DNA from: Ceratothoa steindachneri
Taxonomy: Eukaryota; Arthropoda; Malacostraca; Isopoda; Cymothoidae
NCBI GenBank assembly: GCA_963969495.1
Contig: OZ018320.1
Location: forward strand, 71,275,745-71,339,744
Length of the DNA: 64,000 bases
Reading direction: 5' to 3'
Position 1 is the stretch's first letter, and each line of letters starts with the position of its first letter. The notes under the pieces were generated by a model. It was not told the DNA's origin. It ran no database searches and saw only the letters and a program-made list of their open reading frames with translations. Of this stretch, positions 33,594 to 45,537 are shown one piece after another. The translations under genes were made by a program, and so were the position numbers.

Positions 33594-36519
33594 TGCTAGT
33601 AGCCCCAAAAGGGGCACGGCAATTTGCCATCCTGGCCACCATGCTGACGGGACTCAGCACCCCGGCCGACCCCAGCTTAGCCTCTTCTCCTTCCTTCAGA
33701 ACACTTGCATTTCCCCCCTGTTTCCTTTCTTTTCATACAACCTCTCCCACAACTTTCTCTGGTCAGCCTCTAATTTCACAGGGTAGATGCTGACCTTCTT
33801 CTCAGCCAACTATAACCCGTGAGCTCCGGTTTGGGATGGTGGGTTTTTAACAACCTGCTTCATCCCCACCGATACCTTCCTCACATCCCTTTTCCTTCTC
33901 TCTTCACACTCTATCAATTTTACTCTGCATCCAAGGTAGAGCCGCCATGCTGAGGGACTTGCCAGACCACCAGGTGGGAGGGGTGGTCCAAAATGGCGGC
34001 ACTGGCTCTGCCAGGCCTGTACTCACTCTTCGTGAGCGGGCCACTGCTGGGGGTGATTAGCATTTACATCCTGTAAAAAAAAAGGGGTCACCATGCCCAT
34101 TGATAAAAACGTTCACGCAAAATCTCTCCCCATTTCCCCTTTAAGAATGATGGAGCCGCTCTCAGGCAGCTCCACAGAGAAAATGGAGGTTCCCCCCCAC
34201 CCTTCTGTGGTTTCCCAGGGGACCCTCCATAACTCTTCAAACGGAGAGGAGGCTTACTCCTCTCCAGTGCCTATGGGTGCAGGGGACTCCCCCTCACCCT
34301 CCTCATATCTGGCAGTCCTGCCTTTGCTTTCGCACGGGACTGTCAGAAAAGCCAGCAGGCAGCCCATAACTGGCTGTTTCCCGTTGAAGCAGCTCGGTAG
34401 GGCAAACCCCGTTAAGGGGGAGAGGGAAAAAAGGCCCCATCAGCTGCTTGCCTCTAAAGACCTGCTGGCTCATATTAAATCTAGCGGGGGTGAAGACCTA
34501 TGCCCCCCAAAAGAACATGGATGAAACTGACATGACCTGTGATATCATGGGGGGATGGCCAAATGGAGCTCCCCCCTGAGATAGACATGCTCCCTGATGC
34601 AGCCTAGCCTCAGAAGGTGGGGCCTTCCATGGGGGCAGATTCAGGCTCTGCATCAAACACCCAGCCCGATTCTGCTCCTGTGTTGGGCCCTTGCCAGAAG
34701 GGTCGGGCTGCTAAGACATCACAAGAAGTGGAGGGATCTCCTCCTCCGGTCGTTGTCCCAATGACTACTGGGACCTTCGCCATCTCGGTAAAGGACCTTG
34801 TAGAGGCTGGCCCATCTGGCCTGGCGGTTCCTGCCGGGGGAAGGGAGAAGCAGGTCCATTCCTTGCCCTCCTCCTAAAAAGAAAAGGACAAATAAAAATA
34901 GAGTAAAAAGATTTGGTGCTCTTCTCCCTCCATGAGGGCCGCAGGGATGGAGGAGGCCGCTAACATCCGTGAACGCGACCAAGCCAAGATCGGCATGTCT
35001 GGCCCCGGTGCTCGCCTGGGCGGGGAATCCCTCCAAAAGACCAAAAGTGCGCAGAGCAGATCCTCGATTATGTCGGGGCCCTTCCTTCAGAGATTACCTG
35101 CATTTTCAAGCCCACTGGCTTCAAACGCTTCTTAGTTATTCGTTCCACTGATGGCAGCATGTTGGCTAAGGGCAACATGATCCATCAGAGGATAGCTTTA
35201 GCTTGTGTAATTGGTAGAGAGCCGAAGGTGACCCGTTTCTCTAATGGGAGCCTTCTGATGAATGCGGCGGATCCCTCTGAGGTGGCCAAGTGCTTTTCGG
35301 ACACTTGATGGTGCCCCGGTGACGGTGATGCCGCACTCTACCATGAACTTTATGATAGTAGTAGTTTATGCGAGGGAACTTGTGGACTACTCCATAGAAG
35401 ATATCACTCTAGAGCTGGCCGACCATGGTGCGGTCAAGGTCAAGCATGTGATGAGAAAACAGAGAGGGGCCTTGATACCCACCCTTACACTCTTCGTCAC
35501 ATTCAACTGTGACAAGCTCCCTGAGTCGGTGCATGCGTGAAGGCATTCGTGCCACTGCCGCGGAGGTGCTATTATTGTCACTGCTTCAGCCATACAAATT
35601 GCTCATGTAGATGTGCAATGTTGGGGTCACCCGAAGTCTGTGTAAATTGCTCCAAGGCCGCACATGCTAAGTCCAAATTGTATGTGGCCAAGTGTGTCAA
35701 TTGCGGAGATCTGCACCCCGGTAATGAGCACGGTTGTTTCCGCACCCATTCGGAGCACTTCTGCGGGTTCTACTCAACCCGGGTGCTGCCCTGATAAAGC
35801 TGGCGGCACAAAGGGTTCACACCTAGTCCCGGCTAAAACCAGGGCTCCCCCCCTTCCCACAGCGTGACCGTTTCTTATAAGGCGAAACGGCCATGCGCCT
35901 CCACCTAATTGTTAGACTCAGAGGAGGCAATGCCCCTAAAGTTGGTCACCAATCCATCTTCCATGGTTCCTAAAGCTGCCCCCTGAAAGGAGAACAGCAA
36001 CCAAGTTGCTTCTGCTCTTTTGCCCACACCTAGTGGTGGGCTGGGTAGCTCGGAGAAGGTGGTCCTTGAAAAGAAGGGCCCCCCCCACCTCCGAAGCCGC
36101 AACGCCCGCCTAACGTTTTGAGGAGGAGGGAGGAAAAAACTCGCCTGGCGAGCCCAACCTCCCCCAATAAATCCTTGAAGGGGATGGCACCTTCAGCGCA
36201 TTGTCCAGCCAACAGCACCAGGGGTTCTGCCTCCGGGCATTCTTTCTTTCATGATGTTCAGCACTTGGGGTGCTGATAGGGCTACTGCCTTGCTTTTCTA
36301 TCAATCCTATATTTGTTTGAAGCTTGACTTGGTTCTGAGTTTTTTGCATCCGTAGCTGAGCATGTATTGTGGAAAGTGGACTCGACCCACCATACTGGTT
36401 TCCACCTAGTGACTGGTGCCTTCTGCACATCCCCCTTCGAGAACCTACATGTTGACGCTGTGGAGAGGCCACCTGCTCTGCATATGACCTCAGCTTGTCC
36501 ATCATTGTCAAGAGATGGG
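33594..36519 (+). mobile_element. J1 jockey-like non-LTR element, copy 1, internally deleted
   Basis: Starts with the J1 5' UTR signature (GGCACGGCAATTTGCCATCC). ORF1 runs in broken frames from 34093 to about 36230. It includes STEKMEVPP, the block VDYSIEDITLELADHGAVKV at about 35382, and a zinc knuckle CYYCHCFSHTNCSC at about 35566. At about 36238 the sequence jumps from the end of ORF1 to the thumb region of the RT (TTGGGGTGCTGATAGGGCTA). That deletes some 4.6 kb present in copy 5. The element ends near 36519. It sits inside the OSBPL1A-like intron and cannot be autonomous. Confidence 0.82.
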
Positions 36520-36726
36520 TGGTGTAATTAGCATTAGGGAAGGATTGGATGAGTAATACATTTTTATTTTGTAAATAAACTTGGTGTTATCACATCATTG
36601 GCATCAAGAGGTCTTTTTATACCTGTATGGAGGAAAGGAATATTTAGTTAATTTTCATTGATAGAATGCTTCATATATTCAAGGTGCGAATTGCTCTACA
36701 TTTTTGAAAAATTTAAATTATTTCAG

Positions 36727-36887
36727 GACAGCTAAAATGTAACCTTGGGTGGACTCCTTTACATTTGGCATGTTATTTTGGCCATACTGAATGTACAGAA
36801 GTACTGCTTCAGGGTGGTGTGAGAGTGGATATTCAGAATGACTTTGGTGATACTTCTCTCCATAAAGCTGCACTCACAAATCGAGAG
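36727..36887 (+). CDS. OSBPL1A: Oxysterol-binding protein-related protein 1 (ORP1), ankyrin-repeat exon
   Basis: The 161-bp exon is bounded by TTATTTCAG|GA and CGAGAG|GTAAGAG. After completing a Gly codon it encodes NLGWTPLHLACYFGHTECTE, a canonical ankyrin repeat. DFGDTSLHKAALTNRE is the start of a second repeat. Human ORP1 has an almost identical stretch (NLGWTPLHLACYFGH; NDMGDTPLHRAAFTG) directly after the segment coded by the upstream exon. This makes the OSBPL1A assignment specific rather than a generic ankyrin call. The exon ends in phase 0. The next exon, completing the second repeat, was not found before 64000. It may lie beyond the window or have been displaced by the retroelements that follow. 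Confidence 0.85.
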
Positions 36888-37367
36888 GTAAGAGTTGTGC
36901 TATATTCAGCTTATTTTTATTTTGGGATGTAGAATTTTTAGTTATTTTAAAGTTTTAAATTATTAGTTTTTATTTGTTCTTCCTCATTGATAGCTTTTAA
37001 TGCAAGATAAAAAGTTATCATATATCTTATATTTGCTGCTAAATCTTTGAGTAATTTTAAAATATTTGAGCAATTGAAGCTATAATAAGAGGCTAGTATA
37101 GTGTGTATTGCAAATGGAATAATTACTTTTGTTTTAATGATAATTCTATATTGTTTATATTCTGTTGAAGAAATTTTCAATTTTTTTCAGCAATATCATC
37201 TTTGTTAAAGTTTGGTAACATTCTTATTTCTAGTACTGATTGGGGCAGAGGGTGATACTACTTTGAATTAAGCCTAAAATTACAATTTTGTTTATAGTTT
37301 ATTTTTGGAATAATCTTCCTCTTTATGTACATTTGAAACTATGTTCTCATTATTTCCTACTCCTCTG
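36888..37367. other. Presumed intron sequence
   Basis: AT-rich, non-coding, following the GTAAG donor at 36888. Confidence 0.5.
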
Positions 37368-38030
37368 TTTGAAGTCAACAGGGCTACCAGGCACTGCATC
37401 TGTCTTCACATCCAAACTGGTTACAATACACCGCCAGTACGGGAGATAATGCATCATTTCTGGTTTGGAAACTGGTTTGTGAGCTTTAGTGACTCATAAA
37501 GTGCTCTGAGTGTTCTCGGGGCATTGGAATCTCCACACTCCTTGGTTCATGGTATCTGTTATGTCACAAACCGGGTGGATTTTGAGATTTTCTTCTACTG
37601 TTCCTTAACATTTGTGAATTGCAGGGAATGAATGCACTAATAAGGGCTCCAAAGAGTGCGAGGACTGGGTGACTAGATAGAAGTGTTTTTCTCTTCCTCA
37701 TCTGGGCAGCCCTCTGGGGTGCTTGGCAAAGAAGATGGGAAATAGCTGATGGGAACTTAAAGTTGTGTGCCATTGTGCCACATCTATTCCCATGGACCTA
37801 CCCTCTAATTCCATGGCAGCTTTGGGTCACCTTCTGTAGTCTTTGATATGTGCACACTTGTAGGATGCACTGCCATTTGATGGAATGCTTGTCTCCCCAA
37901 GACTGTTTGTCACATTCTTATTGAATGTCCCATTCTGGTTGATCTTTGCGCATGTTACCTGTCCTGGTACCTGTCCTTTGTACTCAGCACTGGTTAATGA
38001 CAGCGACTTATGCCCTTGTAACCAGTCACC
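37368..38030 (+). pseudogene. J1-family RNase H and C-terminal fragment, diverged
   Basis: Nucleotide similarity to the J1 RNase H region (compare 48856 onwards) runs from TTTGAAGTCAACAGGGCTAC through the GGGCATTGGAATCTCCACAC block and the CATTTGATGGAATGCTTG region, to the tail near CTTTGTACTCAGCACTGG. No open frame survives. It is older than the 41-55 kb copies, judging by divergence. Confidence 0.72.
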
Positions 38031-39454
38031 AGATGCATAATAAATATAATCATTATTTCCTCATGAAAGAACTGCCTGAAAAATATTTATTCATACCAGC
38101 AATACTATCTTGTGTGTGCAAATCCTTGTGCTTTCACAAAGTTTTATATTATGATTGCATGGTTGAAAAAGTACATGAATGGTCTTTTGGAGTCTCCTTC
38201 TTTTCTTATGTTCTTATGTTCTTAAGTTACCTCTGAAGTGTTGGAGCAAGGAAATCCACACAAGAATACAACTATGAGTACTTTATTTACAAAGTATATG
38301 AAATAAGATCATTCTGTCATATCAACAATATTTTTTCAAAAATGTAACATGATGATCACAGATTCTGTTCATTTATTACAAGTTTCTAGAACTCAGAGGA
38401 AAGTTTTTCTTACCATGAGAAATTAATTTTTTCAAGCTAACAAAAGTTTTTTAAATGCTGTATCTTGGTTATTATCACAGCTAAAACACTTTCTTATTAT
38501 ATTTAAAGCTCTGGAATAGCTTTACATCTTTTAGTCTATATATTTTTAATTTGTGGACAAAGAAAAAGTCGACATTAAATTTGACCTTTAAACTTGTATT
38601 CGCCATTTGCCCTAATAACCAATATTTTTATAGTTTTTATGCATCTTGATATACTTTGTGCAAAATTCCATTTCAGGGAACAAATCTTAACTATAATTAA
38701 CATGGATTCAAAGAAGATTTTGAAAAATTAACAAAGAAATTCCTTTTTTATGCTTTTATTGAATTTTAAAATTGAATATTTCTGTTAAATTAGCACAGTG
38801 TGACAATTTGTGTAATATACAAACAATGTTGAACAGATTCCCAACTTTGATTGCATGTAATTTTTGCTTTATTTAAGTTATAGCAAAACTTTTCTTCACT
38901 CATGAGATTTTAACATATTTAAGCTCAAGATTCAATCATTGAATGCTTAAATGCATGCAAATACTATTTATTAGAAGATATCTAATAGGATCTACTAGCA
39001 GCAGTGAAACCCAGAAGATTCTAAGAAGCTGTTATGAGAGTGACTTAAAAGTTAAGTTCTCATATGAAGATAACTGGAGTTATAGTTATTCCTGGTAGTT
39101 AATTTGAATTGATTTCTGTATTTTCCGATATATGATATTTGTTGGGAAAATTCTGATTAACTATAGAAATGGCTGAAGAAGTAAGGTTTTAAACAAAGTA
39201 GACTTTTACTATTACCTATTTAAGATCCATAATAAACTAGGTAAAAAAATAACTGAAAAATTACTGAAGAAGTTGCGGAAAAATGTCTTTATTTTAGAAT
39301 TAATCTTGATTAAAAAATTTGTGACATATGCAGGAAAAAGCTGTATGAGAGTAAATCAGATTCTTCCCAAAAAGCCTTCTCTAAAGGTGCTTTTGGTGAC
39401 CAAATTGCACAGCTTCCCAGGAGTATTATTTTCATTGATCATGAGCTGAGGAAT
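38031..39454. other. AT-rich non-coding stretch
   Basis: Nothing recognised. The 96-codon frame at 37946-38236 overlaps the preceding J1 tail and is without motif. Confidence 0.45.
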
Positions 39455-40320
39455 CTCAGCACCCTTTGGTTTGCGATATCCATCATGCCACGGTTTTAGT
39501 GAGCCAGGTGTATGTCAAGATTATCTTCTGCTGGGTTCCTGGACATGTTGGAATTAAGGGGAATGAGCACGCTGACGAGGGCACCAAAGAGTCCGCAAGG
39601 ACCGGGCGACCAGACCAGCGTTTCGCTCTTCCACACACAGACTACATGACAGGAATACGGGCACCTCTTCGGACTGCTTGGCAAATAAGATGGGAGATGG
39701 TCCAAGGAAAATTAAAGTTGCGTGCCATTGCGTTGTGAGTGTTCCCATGGACCTACCCCCCAATGCCGCAATGTCTTCTGGTCGCTTTCTGTCATCTCCG
39801 AATTGGGCACACTCATGTGACGCATCACCATTTGATGGAGCACTCATCTGCGCCCTATTGTGATAACTGCATCATCCCCCAGACTTTTCGGCACATTCTT
39901 GTTGAATGTCCCAGTCTGGGTAATCTTTGTGCACATTACCTGTCCCAGTACCGGGATGGGCTGGATCGCTACCGCCTGTCCCTTGTACTCGGGACAGATT
40001 CGTGTACACCGACCTGTGGACTTTTAGACTTTTTGGAGGAAGCCAGCCTTTTACCTTTTATTTAACTAGTTCAGTTTTTGTTTTGTTTTCAATTTAGTAG
40101 GTCACACGTTGCTGCACTGTGGGGAGGCGGACCTACCCCCCGATGCCAGAGCTTGCTTCGTGCTCGCTCTCTTTTTCCTTTTTTTTTATTGTTTTTTTTT
40201 TGTTTGTTTTTTGAATCTTGTTTTAAAGTAGCCTAGTACTTTGCAGTTTTTAATACGGTGACTAATGCCCAACTAGGCAGTTGCCAGATGAGCTCTTAAA
40301 ATAATTAAAAATAAAAAAGA
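39455..40320 (+). mobile_element. J1-family 3' end: RNase H C-terminal part and 3' UTR
   Basis: VKIIFCWVPGHVGIKGNEHA (39514-39573) is the last RNase H block. It is followed by QRFALPHTDYMTGIRAPLRT. After a frameshift, HLMEHSSAPYCDNCIIPQTF and RHILVECPS form the C-terminal finger, and LSLVLGTDSCTPTCGLLDFL ends ORF2 at 40065. The 3' UTR ends in GCAGTTGCCAGATGAGCTCT followed by an A-rich tail (AAATAATTAAAAATAAAAAA), a true LINE 3' terminus. The 5' part is truncated, as usual for target-primed insertions. Confidence 0.85.
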
Positions 40321-40519
40321 TCTTGAGCTGAATTAAATGTCATTGAATAAGTCTCTAGCAGTCATTGGTGACTCACCTGCTAAAGGCAAAACTTAATATG
40401 AACAAAAGAAAAGACAAAATGCAGTAAGCATTTGTAAAGAAATGGAACTTCTCTCAGACTCATGATTAAAAACTGTGGATGTAGTTTTCCTGGGAGTTTG
40501 GGGTGCCTTAAAAAACAGG

Positions 40520-40585
40520 CCATTTGACTCAGATGACCTATGATGAGCCCTTGTGGCTTTTGTCATCTGTTATATTATATTGTGG
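40520..40585 (+). repeat. Hairpin-tail repeat, variant stem
   Basis: CAGATGAC (40530-40537) pairs with GTCATCTG (40562-40569). Compared with the copy at 26896 both arms have changed in a compensating way. The tail is TTATATTATATT. Confidence 0.7.
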
Positions 40586-40631
40586 GGGACTTTGATTTTG
40601 TCTTACCCTGGTGATGGTGCTTTTTGTGGGT

Positions 40632-40711
40632 GGGTTTTGACGGATGCGGATGACCTTTGATAGGCCCTTGTGGCTTTTGTCATCTGTGAAATTATGTTAT
40701 GTTATGTTGTG
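40632..40711 (+). repeat. Hairpin-tail repeat with TTATG tail
   Basis: CGGATGAC (40647-40654) pairs with GTCATCTG (40679-40686), with one G-T wobble. It is followed by TTATGTTATGTTATGTTGTG. Confidence 0.72.
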
Positions 40712-41249
40712 TCTTCATCAATGAATCAGGATACTTATGAAGCCAAAATTATTCCTCAAAGGAAAAATTTACAGCTACAGAAAAATGATATGAAAAACTT
40801 AAAATTTTTAGTTTTCTTCCAAAAGGATGGACAGTAGGTAAATTTTGAAATGAATTTTATCACTCACTACTAAAAGAAAAATCAGGCTTCCACAAGAGAC
40901 TATAGACCATGTTAGGAAATTTTGCAAAGATAGAGAAACAAGTCAAATCATGGCAGGAAACAAGGACTACAAGTCAGTCAAAAATATGGTAAAAATAATT
41001 GAATACTATAATTTAAGTGGTTATATCAATTGTTTAAATATAAAAATCCTGAAATAAAAATTATTATCAATATTTGCTGAGCTCAGGCCAAAGTAATCTG
41101 TAATTTTAAGTTATGCTGAAACATACTATTTGTATACCTTATCAAAACATGCATGTAATAGAAGGAAAAAAACTATATATCCTTTGCATGGTTATCATCA
41201 GTACTTGGTAGCAATTACATGCAAGACAACATCATCAGACTTTTAGTTA
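40712..41249. other. AT-rich non-coding stretch
   Basis: No recognisable gene between the hairpin-tail repeats and the J1 array. Confidence 0.45.
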
Positions 41250-41556
41250 GAGGCGCGATGATTTGCCATCCTGGCTGCCGTGCTGATGGGACTCAGCACC
41301 CCGTCCAACCCCAGCTTAGCCTCTTCTCCTTCCTTCAGAACACTTGTTTCCTCACTTTTCATACAACCTCTCCCACAACTTTCTCTGGTCAGTCTCTACC
41401 CCATAAGGGGTGCGGCGATTTGCCATCCTGGCTGCTGTGCTGATGGGACTCAGTGCCCCATCCGGCCCCAGCTTAGCCTCTTCTCCTTCTTTCAGACAGC
41501 CTGTATTTCTCCCCTACTTCCTCACTTCCCCTACAACCTCTCCCACTGCTTTCTCT
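41250..41556 (+). repeat. Tandem 5' UTR monomers of J1
   Basis: Two units of about 157 bp, both containing GATTTGCCATCCTGGCTGC and CAACCTCTCCCAC. They sit at the element start, where monomers act as internal promoters in some LINEs. A promoter function here is inference. Confidence 0.6.
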
Positions 41557-42976
41557 GGTCAGCCTCTATTTTCACAGGGTAGATACCGACCTTCTTCACA
41601 GCCAACATCCCGGATCGGGGCTGAGGGGGGAGGGGACAATGTTGCCTAACCCCTGAGCTGAGCTCTTGTTTGGGATGGTGGGTTTTTAACAACCTGCTTC
41701 ATCCCCACTCATACCTTCCTCACATCCCTTTTCCTTCTCTCTTCACACTCTATCAATTTTACGCCGTGTCCAAGGTGGAGCTGCCATGCTGAGGGACTGC
41801 CAGGCCACCAGGCAGGAAGGGTGGTCTTAAATGGCGGCACCTGGCTCTGCCAGGCCTGTACGCACCCCTTGCAGGGCCGGCTACTGTGAGGGGTGATGAG
41901 TGTGTGCATCCTGTGAGAAAATTTGGGTCCCCATGCCCAATGATAGAAGTTTAAAAAAAAAACCCTTACCCTTTCCCCCTCACAATCAATGGAGCCACCT
42001 TCTGGCAGCTCAACAGAAAAATTGGAGGTTCACCTCCTCCCTGTGCTTGCGTAGGGGACCATCCAAATTTCTCTAACTGGAGAGGAGGCTTACTCTTTTC
42101 CTTCGCCTACGGGTGTAGGTGACTCACCCTCACCCCCTTGTCTGGAGGTGCCTTCGGGCATCTTCCTCTTTCCAGCGGTAGTCCCCCCTTTACTTTCCAA
42201 GGGGTCTGCCAAGAAAGCCAGCAGGCAGCTCATAGCTGACTGCTCCCATTGAAGTGGCTCGGTAGGGCAAACCCCCTTATGGAGGAGAGGGAAGCCAGAC
42301 CCCTTCGGTCGCTGCCCTCAACAGACCTGCTGGCAAGAATATTGAACCTTGCCAGGGTCAAAGCTTGTTCCTCGCCAGACTTAACTTGTCACAGCGCTGC
42401 CAATGGGACCTGCGATGTCCTAGGGGGCGGATGGCCAACTGGAGGCCCCCCTGAGATAGACATGGTCCTTGAGGCAAGCCAGCCTCAGACGCTTGGGCCT
42501 TCCATGGGAGCGAATCTGGGCTCGGCGCCAAGCACCGAACTTGAGTCCATCCTATGCAAAGTCCTCCTCAAACGGTTAGGGTTTCCAAGGCAGTACAAGG
42601 AGGGAAGGGATCTCCTCCGACCGGTGCCCCTGCAACTGCCAGGACCTTCTCGATCTCGGACCTTCCTGAGGCCGGTCCATCTGGCCTGGGGGCTACTGCC
42701 AGTGGAGGGGAGAAGCAAGTTCATTCCCTGCCCTCCTCTCCTAAAAAAAACAAAACCCAAAAGACTAAAAGGACTCAGGGCTCCTCTCCATCCGCGGCGA
42801 CGGATGGGTCTGCTGCCACTTCGGTAAGTGACCAAGCCAAGATCGGCACATCCAGCCCCTCTGCCCACCTGCCCACCTGCCCACCTTTGTGCGGAGCCCC
42901 TGACTAAGACCAAAAGTGCGCAGGGTGGAGCCTCGATAACATCGGGGCCCCTCATTCATAGATTACTGGCATTTTG
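41250..42976 (+). mobile_element. J1 copy 2: two 5' UTR monomers plus the first part of ORF1
   Basis: Two direct repeats of the promoter-proximal unit (GATTTGCCATCCTGG at 41260 and at 41417, period 157 bp) precede the rest of the 5' UTR. ORF1 follows with broken frames from about 41990: MEPPSGSSTEKLEVH, the run 42249-42827 (192 codons) and TSGPLIHRLLAF. ORF1 stops inside the block that should read RLPGVFEPAGFKRFL. At 42977 the next copy's 5' end (CCCCGTAAGGGGCGCGG) begins at once. The rest of the element is absent. Confidence 0.82.
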
Positions 42977-44675
42977 CCCCGTAAGGGGCGCGGCGATTTG
43001 CCATCCTGGCCGCCATGCTGATGGGATCCAGCGCTCCGTCCGGCCCCAGCTTAGTCTCTCTTCCTTCCTTCAGATAGCCTGTATTTCTTCCCTACTTCGT
43101 CGCTTTTCATGCAACCTCTCCCACAACTTTCAATGGTCAGCCTCTAATTTCACAGGGTAGATGCTGAACTTCTTCTCAAGCAAACTGTCCCGGATCGGGG
43201 CTGAGGGGGGAGGGGACAACATTCCCTAACCCCTGAGCTCTGGTTCGGAATGTTTTTTTTTAACAACCTGCTTAATCCCCACCCATACCTTACTCACCTT
43301 CCTTTTCCTTTCTTCTTCACACTCAGTTTTACGGCGCGTCTAAGGTGGAGCCACTATGCCGATGGACTGCTAGGCCACCAGGCGGGAGGGGTGGTCCCAA
43401 ATGGCGGCGCCTGGCTCTGCCAGGCCTGTAAGCACCTCTTGCAGTGGTGGGCAACTGCGAGAGGTGATGAGCGATTGCATCCCGTGAAACAAATAGGGTC
43501 ACCATGCCCAATGATGAGAAATATACAAATCTCCCCTTAATTCCCCCTGTGTCACGAATGGAGTCGCCCTCGGGCAGCTCCACCGAAAAAATGGAGGTCC
43601 CTGCCCCCCTGTGCTTGCACAGGGGACCCTCCATATCTCTCTAACCGGAGAGGAGGCTTACTCCTCTCCTTCACTTACGGGTGTAGGGGATTCCCCCTCA
43701 CCCCCTTCTCTGGAGGTGCCTTCGGGCACCTCCCTTCTTCCAGCGGCTGTCCCCTCTGTTCTTTCCAAGGGGACTGCCAAGAAAGCCAGCAGGCAGCCCT
43801 TAGCCCCCCGCTCCACAAGCGTCTCAGTAGGGCAAACCCCTTTAAGGGGGAGAGGGAAGCCAGGCCCCTTCGTTCGCTTCCCTCAAAAGACCTGCTGGCA
43901 AGAATATTGAACCTTGCCGGAGTCAAGGCCTGTGCCTTCCCACCCAAGACTAGTGACGTTACTGCCAACGGGACCTGCGATGTCTTGGGGGGGGGGAGGA
44001 TGGCCAACTGGAGGCTCCCCCTGAGATAGACATGGTCCTTGAAGAAACCTAGCCTCAGACGGTAGGGCCTTCCATGGGGGGGGGAAATCTGGGCTCAGTT
44101 CCAAGCACCTAACCCGAATCTGCCCCTATGCAAGGTCCTCCTCAAACGGCTAGGGTTTCCGAAGCAGTACAAGGAGGGGAGGGATCTCCTCCGACCGGTG
44201 CCCCCACGACTACCAGGACCTTCTCCATTTCGGAGAAGGACCTGGCTGAGGCCGGTCCATCTGGCCTGGGGGCTCCTTCCGGCGGAGGCGAGAAGCGGGT
44301 TCATTCCCCGCCCTTCTCTCCAAAAAAGAAAAAGACAAAAAAGACTCAGGGCTCCTCTCGATCCGCGGGGGCTACGGGGACGGATGGGTCTGCTGCCACT
44401 TTGGCAAGCACCTAAGCCAAGATCGGCACATCCGGCCCCTTTGCCCCCACGAGTGCGGAGCCCCTGACTATGACAAAGACGAAAAGTGCACAGGGCGGAG
44501 CTTCGATGACATCGGGGCCCCTAATTCAGAGGTTACCTGGCGTTTTCGAGCCCGCTGGCTTCAAACGCTTCCTCGTTATTCGATTCACTGATGGCACCAT
44601 GTTGTCCAAGGGTAACATGATCCATCAGAGGAGAGGATTAGCTAGTGCAATTGGTAGAGAGCCGAAGGTGATCCC
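42977..44675 (+). mobile_element. J1 copy 3: 5' UTR plus the first part of ORF1
   Basis: Begins CCCCGTAAGGGGCGCGGCGA. The 5' UTR runs to ACCATGCCCAATGATG at about 43500. ORF1 frames include STEKMEVPAPLCL, GEEAYSSP, and the Pro/Gly-rich PSGLGAPSGGGEKRVHSPPF (44128-44415). LIQRLPGVFEPAGFKRFLVI (44521-44580) follows, then GREPKVIPPP. The copy breaks off at about 44675, at a later point of ORF1 than copy 2 did, and runs straight into the 5' end of copy 4. Confidence 0.82.
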
Positions 44676-45537
44676 CCCCCCATAAGGGGGGCGGCGATTT
44701 GCCATCCTGCCTGCCGCCCCATCCGGCCCCATCTTAGCCTCTCTTCCTTCCTTCAGATAGCCTGTATTAATATCCTACCTTGTCACTTTTCATACAACCT
44801 CTCCCACAACTTTCTCTGGTCAGCTTCTAATTTCACAGGGTAGAAGCTGAACTTCTCAGCCAATCGTCCCGGATCGGGGCTGAGGGGGTAGGGGACAATG
44901 TCCCCTAACCCCTGAGCTCCGGTCTGGGGTGGTTGGCTTTTAACAACCTGCTTCATCCCCACCCATACCTTCCTCACATCCCTTTTCCTATCTTTTTTAC
45001 GCCGTGTTCAAGTTGGAGCCGCCATGCCGAAGGACTGCCAGGCCACAAGGCGGGAGGGGTGGTCCCAAATGGCGTCGCCTGGCTCTGCCGGGCCTGTAAG
45101 CACCTCTTGCAGTGCGGGCTACTGCAAGAGGTGGTGATCGATTGCGTCCCGTAAAACAGAGGGTCACCATACCCAATGATGCAAAAAAAAACCATCTCCC
45201 CTTAATTCCCCCTAAAACAATGGAGCCGCCCTCGTGCAGCTCAACAGAAAAGATGGAGGTCCCTCCCCCCCTGTGCTTGTGCAGGGGACTCTCCATACTT
45301 CTTTAACCGGAGAGGAGGCTTACTCCTCTCCTACGCCTACGGGTGTAGGGGACTCCCCCTCACCCCCTTCTCTGGAGGTGCTTTCGGCCACCTCGCTTTT
45401 TCCAGCGGCAGTCCCCTCTTTTCTTTCCACGGGGACTGCAAGAAAGCCAGCAGGCAGCCCTTAGCCAGCCGCTCCCCATCTAAGCGGCTCGGTAGGGCGA
45501 ACCCCCTTAGGGGGGAGAGGGAAGCCAGGCCCCTTCG

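Larger units (their letters stand above)
30259..36726 (+). other. Transposon-filled intron of the OSBPL1A-like gene
   Basis: A 6468-bp interval from donor GTATGA to acceptor TTATTTCAG. It contains a mariner starting only 66 bp after the donor, a probable antisense LINE relic, and a deleted J1 element. No additional exon was found inside it. Confidence 0.7.
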
